NCBI GenBank assembly: GCA_001724265.1
Contig: MEDY01000053.1
Span: 1-64,000 of the forward strand
DNA from: Rhizaria sp. SCN 62-66
Taxonomy: Eukaryota > Rhizaria, unplaced
Reading direction: 5' to 3'
DNA: 64,000 nucleotides
A program made the translations under genes and the position numbers. This document shows positions 56,701 through 64,000 of the stretch, piece after piece. The notes below the pieces were generated by a model. It did not search any database. It worked only from the letters and a program-made list of their open reading frames with translations, and was not told where the DNA came from. Position 1 is the stretch's first letter. Each line of letters opens with the position of its first letter.

Positions 56701-57001
56701 ATATCGAGGCTGCTACCGACGAGGCGGACTCGAACAAAGCATTGCTGACAGTACTGCTGCTGCTGTTGCTCGCGGGAGAGTTATCAGCGGTGTCTGCGCC
56801 GGCGAAGGTTCTAGTGCGGCGGTTGTGCAGGTGCGTGACGCCGTAGAAGAAGAGCGCCGCGACGCACATCAGCACGATGACGACGAAGACGCGTTTGCGC
56901 GTGAGCGACGCGGCCTCCTCGCGGTTCGACATGCGGCGGTGCTGGTTGCTGTTGAGCGAGTGGCCGCGGGCCATGTAGGACGGCGCGTTGACCGCAGCCA
57001 T
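53702..57001 (-). CDS. Membrane-anchored acid-sphingomyelinase-like phosphoesterase, probably inactive
   Basis: A single-exon gene of 1099 codons. One hydrophobic helix (about 38-53: VFVVIVLMCVAALFFYGV) after a basic N-terminus makes a type II membrane protein with the bulk in the lumen or outside. Disordered Ala/Ser/Lys repeats precede the calcineurin-like domain. Metal motifs are ISDLHVEP (about 305), LTGDVVAHG, APGNHDYSPP (about 462) and MSHVPPGA (about 681), the order of SMPDL3-type phosphodiesterases and fungal endopolyphosphatase. At the last motif, normally YGHTHxD, the protein reads YGDLSRN (54833-54850), so both metal-binding histidines are gone. The C-terminus is basic then acidic (GEEDLDDYED). 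The missing ligands suggest loss or change of activity. An alternative start at Met-10 is possible. Confidence 0.8.
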   Translation of the reverse strand: MAAVNAPSYMARGHSLNSNQHRRMSNREEAASLTRKRVFVVIVLMCVAALFFYGVTHLHNRRTRTFAGADTADNSPASNSSSSTVSNALFESASSVAASIYPHAPATPAADTAAAAATDAKQTASDSDSNAGTAATAEPAHETETVSVKLYTPGSTIASLVDAAFGTSKSSTDAAGTGSGTSSSSSDSGSESAAGGSDETTATEPAESEDGTLLPAPAHSGGFTMMPSELQLEADRKRTAERAAKAAKAKADAEAKAKAAAAAAAAAAAAAAAAEAAKASASLLESSHNSNAGAANRAPFSGGVWHISDLHVEPYFSGTLDSARRLCRSHDSPADAEDDAALCAAATAQAAAAGVAGPRGHANTILPHPLFSFVGNRSLPVAAASLGPEHALGVPGCDAPLAGLQAQLHRIRAADAAPALVLLTGDVVAHGVACPAIRAAVQRQAAAELRAAFPAAAIVFAPGNHDYSPPDRPSADEHARLWRDLAPLFDFEVDVGSKGPDGRARMLTSTSAAVAAARARRGATAPVTDLTSPQRDAFERGGYHAVTVMLPTSNLNSANDGNSDSAGSESNAAPRVAVRVIVANTMLFQPDAYDELASPFVPAPFTDAEPASSAAAEAYYASVYGADALEPLPAEARRGPTPEQQRLIAARKAALRAMSLQWQWLEKEFAAARAAGTDVIFMSHVPPGAKSGMDPLQEQHLFSVLARYADITLASLYGDLSRNEVRAVPVTLRPFASHDPAGTNAAAAGTTVPVCALVAAGGSPRKGGGLAVRRLDFAPAPHRGTGSAASILLAGRSALGAATPGLLIGSGSLGGGGGSGKPVRLVLRDWEDWALPLSSEQASAATVFAAAEAEAALMSPSASAASPSYSLGSSAGVTASSSHGGGSGQLTANRESMWVRTFSFAQQTGLPDASCPSIARYAAALLGDYTAPLPADLATAGTPPPAFALADGNDSAPVSLLLERATEAMQRDRIASATTAALSPRVYEAAVVDAAASQLASHAGAIAAKLQRAYASSWTPFAAPVRAFSPRHRCALAAASDGDYRECKRAFKRLRKGVRQRVKSLRKLDKAFAKLARAMDDLRGEEDAGGEEDLDDYED

Positions 57002-57652
57002 GTCGCTGTTGCCGCCGCCAAAGCCCAGCGCGTTAACGCCGAGCTAGGTGCGGAAGAACATTCCGGTCGGGGGCGAGCGGGCCGCGCGACGCGAGGGCGG
57101 GGGAAGTGGACAGCAAGGAGACTTCGAGTGGGTGTCGAGAAGAGAAACGAGAAAAGCTGCTTGGAGACACAGAAGGTCAATGGGAAATGTGTAAAAAGAG
57201 GAAAAGCTGTGAAATCAAATAAAGTTTGCCAAAATCGTAGCTAAACGACTGTTGTGCGATCAGGTCATATAGATATCCTCTCTTTAAGATCGCCCTTTGT
57301 TCCTGCCGCTGCTAAGTCCCCTCCGCGGCGGCCTCACCAGGCCCGATTGGCCATCAACATTCCGCTTCGATATATTGGGTCTCATATCCGATTGTATACG
57401 GTTTGACACGTTTGCTAAGATATTTAACTTGCAGTACACTTTGGATTTTATTGTTTCTTTTATGTATGCACGACTTTGACCTCATTTCGCGGCGCTTTTG
57501 ATGTGACCCTCTTGCAGGCTTCACCACCTAACCATTCCACACCCACCACTCGCACCCGCCCCCGTTCCCCGCTTGCGCCGACCGCGCAGCTGCCTTTTTG
57601 CGGGACCCTCAGCGTCCGGACGCTTCACTCCGCCCCGTCTCGCACGCTCCTA
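57002..57652. promoter_or_regulatory. Divergent promoter region, phosphoesterase / polyprenyl synthase
   Basis: A 651-base spacer. The centre (57170-57480) is AT-rich. The COQ1-side leader (57515-57652) is strongly pyrimidine-rich on the coding strand. The frame upstream of the COQ1 ATG is open from about 57476 but has no other ATG, so I start at 57653. Confidence 0.5.
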
Positions 57653-59542
57653 ATGCTCCGCACTGCGCACACACCGCTGCAGCGTCTGGCGACCGCGGCC
57701 GCCCGCCTCGCCTCTCTCACGCCCGCCACTGCCGCTCCAGCGGCGACGACGACTGCTCCCGCGCTGCACCCCCGCACACACGGCACTGCGCGCTCTTTAG
57801 TTACTAGCTCCACATTTAGCACACGCTTACCTAGCCCTCACACCCGCCTTAGCGCGTCCCTAGCGCACTCCAAGTCCCTGCACTCGCGCTCGCAGCGCTC
57901 TGCCCTTTTGCTCTCGTTCCCGTTTTCTTCCGCTGCCGCCGCCGCCACCGTGGCCGCCGCTGCCCCGGCGGCCCCCGCACCCGCGGGCTCCGGTGCTGCG
58001 TCTGGCCGCTCCGCGCTCGCGTCCAACCCCGTGAGCTACTCGCTGTCCGACTCGTCCGTGATCGCGCCCCCCCAGACATTCCGCTACGTGTCCCACAACG
58101 GGCTGCCCCAGGCCAAGTACCCGCTCCCGGCCGGCACCACGCTCGACTCGGCGTTTGCCGACGCCTCGCGCGCGGGCCCCGCGGCTGACCCCTTCGCGCT
58201 GGCGGCGGGCGAGCTCTCTGCGATGGCCACCAGCGTGCACACAGTGGTCCACTCGCCGCACCCCGTGCTGCGCGCCGCCGCCGACTACCTGCTCGCCGGC
58301 GGCGGCAAGCGCTTCCGCCCGCTCGTGGTCTTCCTCGTCTCGCGCGCCGTGGGCGTGGCGGCGCGCGCGGGGCCCGCCGCGGCGCCCGAGTTCCACCACG
58401 ACGATAACACGGCCACCGCGGCCGCCAACGCCTCGCGGGCAGATGCCGCGCACGCCGCCGCGGACGCCGCCGCCGAGGCCGTCGTAGCCGCCTCACTGAC
58501 CGTCAACGCCAGCACGAGTGCAAGCATTGCGCCCTATGCGCCATATGTGTCCCCTTCGCTATGGCTCGGTCCCCACACCTGCCTCAACAACAACACAGGC
58601 AATGCCTATGCCTCTGCCTCTGCGTCTGCCTCTGCATCTGCTTCTGAGTGCGCGAGCGCGGGCGACGTCGCCGAGGGCAGCGCGCGCGTGGCGGCGACGC
58701 AGCTGGGCGGCGCGCCCTGCGCGGCTCTGGACTCGCTTCCTGTACACGGCCCCGCTGCGCAGCAGGCGCGGCTGGCCGAGATTATCGAGCTCATCCACGT
58801 CGCCTCACTCTACCACGACGACGTCGTCGACGAATCCGCCGCGCGCCGCGGCCGGCCCTCGGCCAACAACGCCTTCGGCGACCGGCTGGCCGTGCGCGCG
58901 GGCGTCTTCCTGCTCGCGCGCGCGTCGACGTTGCTGTGCCGACTCGAGAGCCACGGCGCGACGCAGCTCGTGTCGACTGTGATCGACCAGCTCGTGCGCG
59001 GCGAGGTGCTGCAGATGCGCGACGCGAGCGCCAACCAGGCCGGGCACCTGCACAGCAACCTCGACGCCTACGTTACCAAGTCCTACTACAAGACGGCATC
59101 GCTCATCGCCAACGCGTGCCAGGCTGCGGCCGTGCTCGGCGGCCACGGGGCCCCGGTCCAGGCCGCCGCCTACGAGTACGGCAAGTCGCTGGGGCTCGCG
59201 TTCCAGCTCGTGGACGACATCCTCGACTACACGGCGACCGCAGAGGAGCTGGGCAAGCCCGCGCTGAGCGACCTCACCCAGGGCCTCGCCACTGCGCCGC
59301 TGCTGTACGCCGCAGACGCGTTCCCCGAGCTCTTCGCGCTACGCGAGCGCAAGTTCTCGCGGCCCGGCGACGTGGCGCGCGCGCTCGAGTGCATCGCGGC
59401 CGTGGACGGCATCGGCAAGGCCACGGTCCTCGCGCGTGCGTGCGCTGAGAACGCCGTCGCCGCGGCGCTGCAGTTCCCGCCGGGGCTCGCGCGCGACGCG
59501 CTCGTGCGCCTCGTCGAGAAGACGCTCACGCGCCGTAAGTAA
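57653..59542 (+). CDS. COQ1: Long-chain trans-polyprenyl diphosphate synthase (ubiquinone side chain)
   Basis: A single-exon gene of 629 codons. The N-terminus (MLRTAHTPLQRLATAAARLA) looks like a mitochondrial presequence, fitting the COQ1 role of making the polyprenyl tail of ubiquinone from isopentenyl and allylic diphosphates. Motifs in order are GGGKRFRPLVV (about 217), the first Asp-rich motif YHDDVVDE with following RRGRPSAN (about 388), GEVLQMRD, YYKTASLIANAC, and the second Asp-rich motif FQLVDDILDY (about 520), then DLTQGLATAPLLYA. Both DDxxD motifs are intact. Relative to usual lengths (about 400-450) the excess is a leader of about 150 residues and a Ser/Ala/Asn-rich insertion of about 120 residues between the GGGKRFRP block and the first Asp motif. 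Chain length cannot be predicted. Confidence 0.93.
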   Translation: MLRTAHTPLQRLATAAARLASLTPATAAPAATTTAPALHPRTHGTARSLVTSSTFSTRLPSPHTRLSASLAHSKSLHSRSQRSALLLSFPFSSAAAAATVAAAAPAAPAPAGSGAASGRSALASNPVSYSLSDSSVIAPPQTFRYVSHNGLPQAKYPLPAGTTLDSAFADASRAGPAADPFALAAGELSAMATSVHTVVHSPHPVLRAAADYLLAGGGKRFRPLVVFLVSRAVGVAARAGPAAAPEFHHDDNTATAAANASRADAAHAAADAAAEAVVAASLTVNASTSASIAPYAPYVSPSLWLGPHTCLNNNTGNAYASASASASASASECASAGDVAEGSARVAATQLGGAPCAALDSLPVHGPAAQQARLAEIIELIHVASLYHDDVVDESAARRGRPSANNAFGDRLAVRAGVFLLARASTLLCRLESHGATQLVSTVIDQLVRGEVLQMRDASANQAGHLHSNLDAYVTKSYYKTASLIANACQAAAVLGGHGAPVQAAAYEYGKSLGLAFQLVDDILDYTATAEELGKPALSDLTQGLATAPLLYAADAFPELFALRERKFSRPGDVARALECIAAVDGIGKATVLARACAENAVAAALQFPPGLARDALVRLVEKTLTRRK

Positions 59543-60121
59543 GCGAAGAGCAGAGACTGGGGCTGCGACCGAACGAGCACGCGAGGAAGGAAAGCCGACG
59601 CCACAATCAATCAAGCGTGAGGCCTGGTGAATACTAAAAACGTATTCGCAGGGCATTCTCAGTTCTATTCTAGCTGTGCTTGTTGTGCTGTATTTATTAT
59701 ATTCATGTTGTATTTGTTTGTATTGTCTGTTCACTAGTCACACAATGTGTGTTCGCGTTCAAGCAGTAATTTATTCTTTGCTGTTCTTCATCGGTTGTTA
59801 ACCTTTAAACAATACAAACAACTTGTGTCAGTATCATCACCTCTCTTGATTCAAGAGTAAATCGAATCAATGGTTGTATTTATGGCAATATTTTTTAGAA
59901 AAAGGAAAAGCTCGCATTAAATCTCACTAGCCCCCAAATAGTGATTATATTCAGACAGTGTACATGTGACAAACAATATCAAAGAGATAACACAGACAGA
60001 TTGACGGTCGACACGGAAACAAAGCAGTTCCACGCGCTGCCGCTGCCGCTGCCACACCTGCGTTCCTGCTGCTACAACTCCTGCTGCTGCAGCTCCTGCT
60101 GAGGCTGCGTCGTCTCACACC
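59543..60121. other. Convergent 3' spacer
   Basis: AT-rich, no gene seen. CTGCTGCTG-type repeats at 60040-60105 lie in the 3' UTR of the minus-strand neighbour. Confidence 0.5.
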
Positions 60122-61261
60122 TCACTGGCGGCGGCCACGGCCGCTGTCCTGCGGCGGGAACTGCGTCTGCGTCGGCCGCGTGTAGCTGACGCCCCCGGCG
60201 AGGTACGCATCGTCGCTCACGTCCTCCACCGTGACCGCAGAGGCCGCGCTGCTGCTGTTGCTGCTGCCCGCGCCATGCGCGCCAGCGCCAGTGCTGATGC
60301 GGCCGTTGGCGCCCGCGGCGGCGCCGGGGCCCGCGATCGCCCCGCCGTAAACGTACCCACCATCGCTGGGATTGCCCGTGGAGTAGGCGTAGTTCGGCAG
60401 CGCGCCGGAAGTCAAGCCGCCCGCGGAAGTTAGGCCGCCGCCCGGCAGCGCCTGCGCGGCCCGGCGCTCCCACTCCTGGTCGAACTCGGCGCTGCCCACC
60501 ACGGGCGCAGCCCTGCTGTTGTTGCTGTTGCTGTTCGGGGCGACCTCGACTTCGACGATGTCATCGTCGTCGTCAACATTGCTACCGCCGCCGCTATAGA
60601 CGTTGCTAAAGGCGCCGCTCGCGAGCAGCTCGCGGTGCTGCTGCGGCGTCTCGGCAGCGTAGTTGCGCGTGCGCGCGACGGCCCCCACGCCCTCGAGTTC
60701 CCGCCGGTGGAAGACCTGGCCCTCGCCGGTGTCGCTGCGGTATGTCGCCGACTGCGTCTCGGCCACGCCGCCGCCGCCGACGCTGCGCGTGTGCTGCTCG
60801 CGCACGACCGGCCGCCCGTCGGGGCCCACGTGCGAGGAGTGCGAGCTGTGCGTCGTCGTGTAGTGGCCGCCGGGGCCGCCGCTGGACGACGACGACGATG
60901 ACGAAAAGCTTGAGAAGGTCTGGAAACCGCCGTTGTTGGGGGCAGCGGCGGGGAAACCGCCGCCCGCAGCCGCGGCGTTCATAGCGGCCGCGTGCGCGTC
61001 AAAGTGGCCGAAGCCGAGGCCTGGGAAGCCGAAGGCAGGGCCGCCGAAAGACTGGAACATGTTCCCGAACATCTGCTGCTGCATCTGCTGCATTTGCTGC
61101 ATCTGCGCTGCCATCTGCTGCTGCATCTGCATGTGCTGCTGCTGTGCAAGCTGCATGTGGTACTGTTGCTGCTGCTGTTGCTGCTGCTGCATGAGCTGCA
61201 TCTGCTGCTGCTGCTGCACGTGGGCAGGGGTGAGCGCGTTGTTGTTGGGAGGGTTCGGCAT
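60122..61261 (-). CDS. Myeloid leukemia factor (MLF)-like protein
   Basis: A single-exon gene of 379 codons. Residues 15-65 are Gln/Met-rich. Then come FGNMFQSFGG and a Gly/Phe-rich stretch, followed by FQTFSSFSSSSSS, GGHYTTTHSSHSSHVGPDGRP, REQHTRS, ATYRSDTGEGQVFHRRELEGVG and, later, SAEFDQEWERRA. MLF proteins share this order: a Phe/Ser stretch, a Gly/Ser beta region recognising 14-3-3 partners, and a late FDxEW motif. They shuttle between nucleus and cytoplasm and interact with chaperones or chromatin regulators. The match is short-motif only, and a DnaJ-client-like or other Gly/Ser-rich protein is possible. About 110 residues of the C-terminus are unassigned. Confidence 0.5.
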   Translation of the reverse strand: MPNPPNNNALTPAHVQQQQQMQLMQQQQQQQQQYHMQLAQQQHMQMQQQMAAQMQQMQQMQQQMFGNMFQSFGGPAFGFPGLGFGHFDAHAAAMNAAAAGGGFPAAAPNNGGFQTFSSFSSSSSSSSGGPGGHYTTTHSSHSSHVGPDGRPVVREQHTRSVGGGGVAETQSATYRSDTGEGQVFHRRELEGVGAVARTRNYAAETPQQHRELLASGAFSNVYSGGGSNVDDDDDIVEVEVAPNSNSNNSRAAPVVGSAEFDQEWERRAAQALPGGGLTSAGGLTSGALPNYAYSTGNPSDGGYVYGGAIAGPGAAAGANGRISTGAGAHGAGSSNSSSAASAVTVEDVSDDAYLAGGVSYTRPTQTQFPPQDSGRGRRQ

Positions 61262-62311
61262 GCTGAGACGGGTCGCGTAGAGGAGTGTAAAAGAAAGAAC
61301 ACAAGACGCGAGTCGGTTTACAAAACATAGTTAGTGGCTTATATAATAAAACGCAGAGTTTACAGCTTGCGATCGAGATTAAGGCGAGTTATACAGGGAA
61401 ATCTGTCAAGTTTTGGGCGTGCTCGGCAGAGAGTGTCAGCAGATGTGAAGACACGCCAGATCTGACCAATGCAGAGGCAGACGGGGTACTGCCAAAATAG
61501 AGCAAAACTGAATCGATGCATTGAAACAGGTATCGTTCATATAAATACCGCTGATGGTGCTGGAGGCTCAGAGTGAACTGTACTCAGCTAGATTCTCGTT
61601 CCCTCTTTTCCAACGCAAGTAATCCTTTTAGTCGTTGGGCTGAGGTACCCTGTTTTCACTTTGCAAGTTCGCAGGGATAACAGAACGCCCCCACTGCGTA
61701 TTTGAAGATTGAAATGATGTTTCATGTGATGTTTTATAGCATATATTTTGTATCAACTCTCGTTGACGATGGCTTTATCTCGAAAGAGACCTTTCTCAAG
61801 ACGTCCACCACATCTATGAGCCTGCAACTTGGTCGGACGACCACCCTCCAGACCCCACCTCAGTCGTCCCTAACACTTATACCATCAACCACACGCAACA
61901 CATTCCAATTTTATGTCTAAACCTACTCGGGCTGACTTGTTCTTGCCTTATATGTCTCGACTATCCCCTCGCACGCGTCTCACCCCGTCCCCTCCTTCCG
62001 TGCTTCCACCCTGCCACACCGCGCGCCGCCCGCGTGCTCGCGCCCGCCCACGTCCCCAGCCGCGTTCAAGCAGGCGTGCCCACTCAGCACCCCTTCTTTT
62101 GCACCCCAAGGTTACCTTCTTCTAGTTCCCTCCGAACCCCCCGCGCCGCGCCGCCGCCTCGCTTTATCGTAGCCCGGCCTTGGCCCGCGCTCGCGCTCCT
62201 AGCAGCCTCGGCTGCCCCAGCCCTGCTCTGACGCGCACGCACGAGCCGGCGCCCTCCTAACCCCCGCACGCTCGGAGCGCTAGCCCTCCGCGCGGCCCCC
62301 GCCAGCTCACT
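61262..62311. promoter_or_regulatory. Divergent promoter region
   Basis: About 1050 bases. The left and centre parts are AT-rich with no gene. From 61950 to 62300 the plus strand is very pyrimidine-rich (CCCCTCGC, CCCCGTCCCCTCC), the longest such leader in the window. A TAA at 62258 closes the frame upstream of the next gene's ATG. Confidence 0.5.
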
Positions 62312-64000
62312 ATGCGCCCCGGCGCGTCCTCGCAGCAGCCGGGCCAGCGCCGCCCCTCCGCGTCCTCCGCGGCGGCGGCGGCGGCGTACAGCAGCGGTGG
62401 CGGCGGCGGCGGCGGCGGCGCTGGAGGCGGCGGCGGCGGCGCGGGGCAGATCCCCGGCGGCATGCCGTCGCCGACCTCGGCGATGATTGGCCCCGCAATG
62501 TCGCCGTCGCCGCGGTACGGCACGCACACTGGCTCCACTCCAGCCTCCTCTGCCTCTGTACCTGCCTCAGCCTCGTCCTCAGTCTCTGCGTCTGCGTCCG
62601 GGTCCGGCTCTGGGTCGATCCAGGTGCCGGTGTCGGTGCCCGCCGGCTACAGCAGCCGCAGCAGCCGGCCGCAGCCGCGTAGCGTGCTCTCCTCGGCCCG
62701 CGGCTCGCACAGCAACTCGGCCGCGGCCACGGCGCCCGCCGGCAACTACACTTACACCGCGACCGCTTACACTGCGCCCGTCAGCAGCGCCGGCGCTGGC
62801 GTGGCCGCCAGCGCTGCGGCGCAGAGCAGTCAGAACCACAACCGCGGCAGCAGCCGCGGCGCGTTCAGGTTCCCGGACCCGCTGTCGCCGCGGTCGGGGT
62901 CGGGGGCCGTGCCAGCCTCGAGCAGCAGCGGCAGCGGCGGCATTGGTGGCAGCGGCAACAGCGGGGCGACGAGCGGCTCCGGCCAACTCTCGAGCGCCAC
63001 CGCCACCGCCGCTGCCGCTGCTGCTGCTGGGACGGGTCGTGACGCCGGTGACGAAGACATGGGCAGCCTGTTCCTGAGAGCAGACGACCTGCCCCTGTAC
63101 CCCGCCCTCAACACCACCGCGAACCTGACCAACTCCAGCAGCGGCAGCACTGCGAGCCGCCCCAATGCCAGCGCCAACGCCAGTGCGAGCTACGGCGCCG
63201 CGCGCGCGAGCGCCGCCCGCGGTTCGCTCGCCTCCCGCTCCGGCAGCGCCACCGCGGCCGCCGCGGCAAACGCAAGCGGTGCTCTGGGCGGCTTGGCGTG
63301 GGAGTCCGACACGTCCCCGTCGACGTCGCGGTCGCGCCCGCGGTCGCGCCCCGACCAGCCGGGCGGCTTCGGCGGCGGCGGCGGCGGCGGCTCCGGCGCG
63401 GCCGGGTTGGGGGGCGACGCCAGGAGCAGGCGCGAGGCAGCGCCGCCGCCGCGGATGCTGCCGCCCGCGCAACGCCGCGCCGTTGCGCAGTACCAGCAGC
63501 AACAGCCGTATCAGCCGAGGCAGGCATCTGGCGGCGCCAAGAGCCGCGGCGGCACCGCGGGCGACTTCGATGAGTACGCGCACTTGGCCGAGGGCCTGTC
63601 GTCCTCGTCGGCGTCGTCGTCCGCGCCGTCCTCTGCCGCCGCCTCGCCGCGCCGCGCGCAGGGCCAAGCGGGCGCCGCGGGCCGCGGGTATGCGCCGACG
63701 CTGAACACTGGCGCGCAGCAGCGCAACAGCAACAGCTACATGTACGGCAGCAACAACCCTGGCGGCAGCAACAGGCCTCGTGGCTCGATATCGAGCGCAA
63801 ACGGCGCTAGCAGCGTGAATGCAGCCAACAGTGCCGGGTTTGGCTCGATTTACATTCAAAACCAGAACCAAGCTCTGAACCAGGGCTCCGACGGCACTAG
63901 TCGCCCCAGCGGCAACGCCGCCAGCATGTCCCAGGGCCCCCGCGGCAGTTTCACCGGCGGTGCGAGCGCGAATGTGGGCGCCGGCGTCCACGCGAGCGGC
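62312..64000 (+). CDS. Low-complexity Ser/Gly/Ala-rich protein, 5' part only
   Basis: The ATG at 62312 is the first after an in-frame TAA (62258), and the frame stays open for 563 codons to the window edge. The protein is dominated by Ser, Gly, Ala, Asn and Gln: poly-Gly runs (residues 29-43), SRSRPRSRP, QQQQP, and basic RG/RS patches. Two short ordered-looking stretches are DMGSLFLRADDLPLYPALN (about 250) and GDFDEYAHLAEGL (about 420). I do not recognise a domain; any folded part may lie beyond the window. The opposite strand also has a long open frame over the same DNA, but it lacks a codon-usage or motif case. Confidence 0.65.
   Translation, partial: MRPGASSQQPGQRRPSASSAAAAAAYSSGGGGGGGGAGGGGGGAGQIPGGMPSPTSAMIGPAMSPSPRYGTHTGSTPASSASVPASASSSVSASASGSGSGSIQVPVSVPAGYSSRSSRPQPRSVLSSARGSHSNSAAATAPAGNYTYTATAYTAPVSSAGAGVAASAAAQSSQNHNRGSSRGAFRFPDPLSPRSGSGAVPASSSSGSGGIGGSGNSGATSGSGQLSSATATAAAAAAAGTGRDAGDEDMGSLFLRADDLPLYPALNTTANLTNSSSGSTASRPNASANASASYGAARASAARGSLASRSGSATAAAAANASGALGGLAWESDTSPSTSRSRPRSRPDQPGGFGGGGGGGSGAAGLGGDARSRREAAPPPRMLPPAQRRAVAQYQQQQPYQPRQASGGAKSRGGTAGDFDEYAHLAEGLSSSSASSSAPSSAAASPRRAQGQAGAAGRGYAPTLNTGAQQRNSNSYMYGSNNPGGSNRPRGSISSANGASSVNAANSAGFGSIYIQNQNQALNQGSDGTSRPSGNAASMSQGPRGSFTGGASANVGAGVHASG

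Noticed and set aside
62579-63991. 470-codon minus-strand frame over the last gene
   Set aside because: Both strands are low complexity. The plus frame was preferred because it starts just after an in-frame stop behind a pyrimidine leader and keeps the Ser/Asn/Gln usage seen in neighbouring proteins; the choice is not certain.
1-64000. rRNA, snRNA or additional tRNA genes
   Set aside because: Scanning for T-loop (TTCGAAT/TTCGAAC), U6 ACAGAGA and rRNA core words found only the one tRNA.

Overview
This window is nuclear DNA from a unicellular, probably flagellated eukaryote. The genes are intron-containing or very long single-exon genes with GC-rich coding sequence, separated by short AT-rich spacers. 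Twenty introns can be placed with GT..AG borders; 15 of them begin GTACG. Stops are TAA and TGA of the standard code. A ciliary kinesin-2 (KIF17/OSM-3 type) and a SPATA17-type IQ protein point to a cilium or flagellum. NDC1, SPT5, VPS26, COQ1, NADPH oxidase and a choline-transporter-like protein are broadly eukaryotic. I cannot name the species. Many conserved proteins carry long Ala/Ser/Gly/Asn/Gln-rich insertions.

Layout, left to right: 5' end of a coiled-coil gene (-); a tRNA-Gln(CTG) (-) with a Pol III terminator in a 2 kb AT-rich spacer; kinesin-2 (-); S-formylglutathione hydrolase (+); NDC1-like pore-membrane nucleoporin (-); ribonucleotide reductase small subunit (+); a short coiled-coil protein with weak SYCP3 resemblance (+); a giant NADPH oxidase (-); a small ORF (-); a SPATA17 homologue (+); VPS26 (+); SPT5 (-); a choline-transporter-like protein (+); a secreted extended SDR (-); a 2915-residue protein related to the dehydratase and malonyl/palmitoyl-transferase half of fungal-type FAS beta, with a possible mitochondrial leader (-); a seven-helix membrane protein resembling insect gustatory receptor-like proteins (+); a 1648-residue protein that looks like a DEAH-box helicase stripped of its catalytic motifs (+); a membrane-anchored acid-sphingomyelinase-like phosphoesterase lacking its GHxH histidines (-); a polyprenyl diphosphate synthase (+); an MLF-like protein (-); and the 5' part of a low-complexity protein gene (+).

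The genes do not form an operon or cluster. Most neighbours are divergent or convergent, and the ATG is often preceded by a pyrimidine-rich leader on the coding strand. The points most worth following are the gustatory-receptor-like protein, the degenerate DEAH helicase, the partial FAS-beta-like enzyme, the NADPH oxidase with two large insertions, and the probable pseudo-phosphoesterase. All identifications come from reading motifs; no database search was run.
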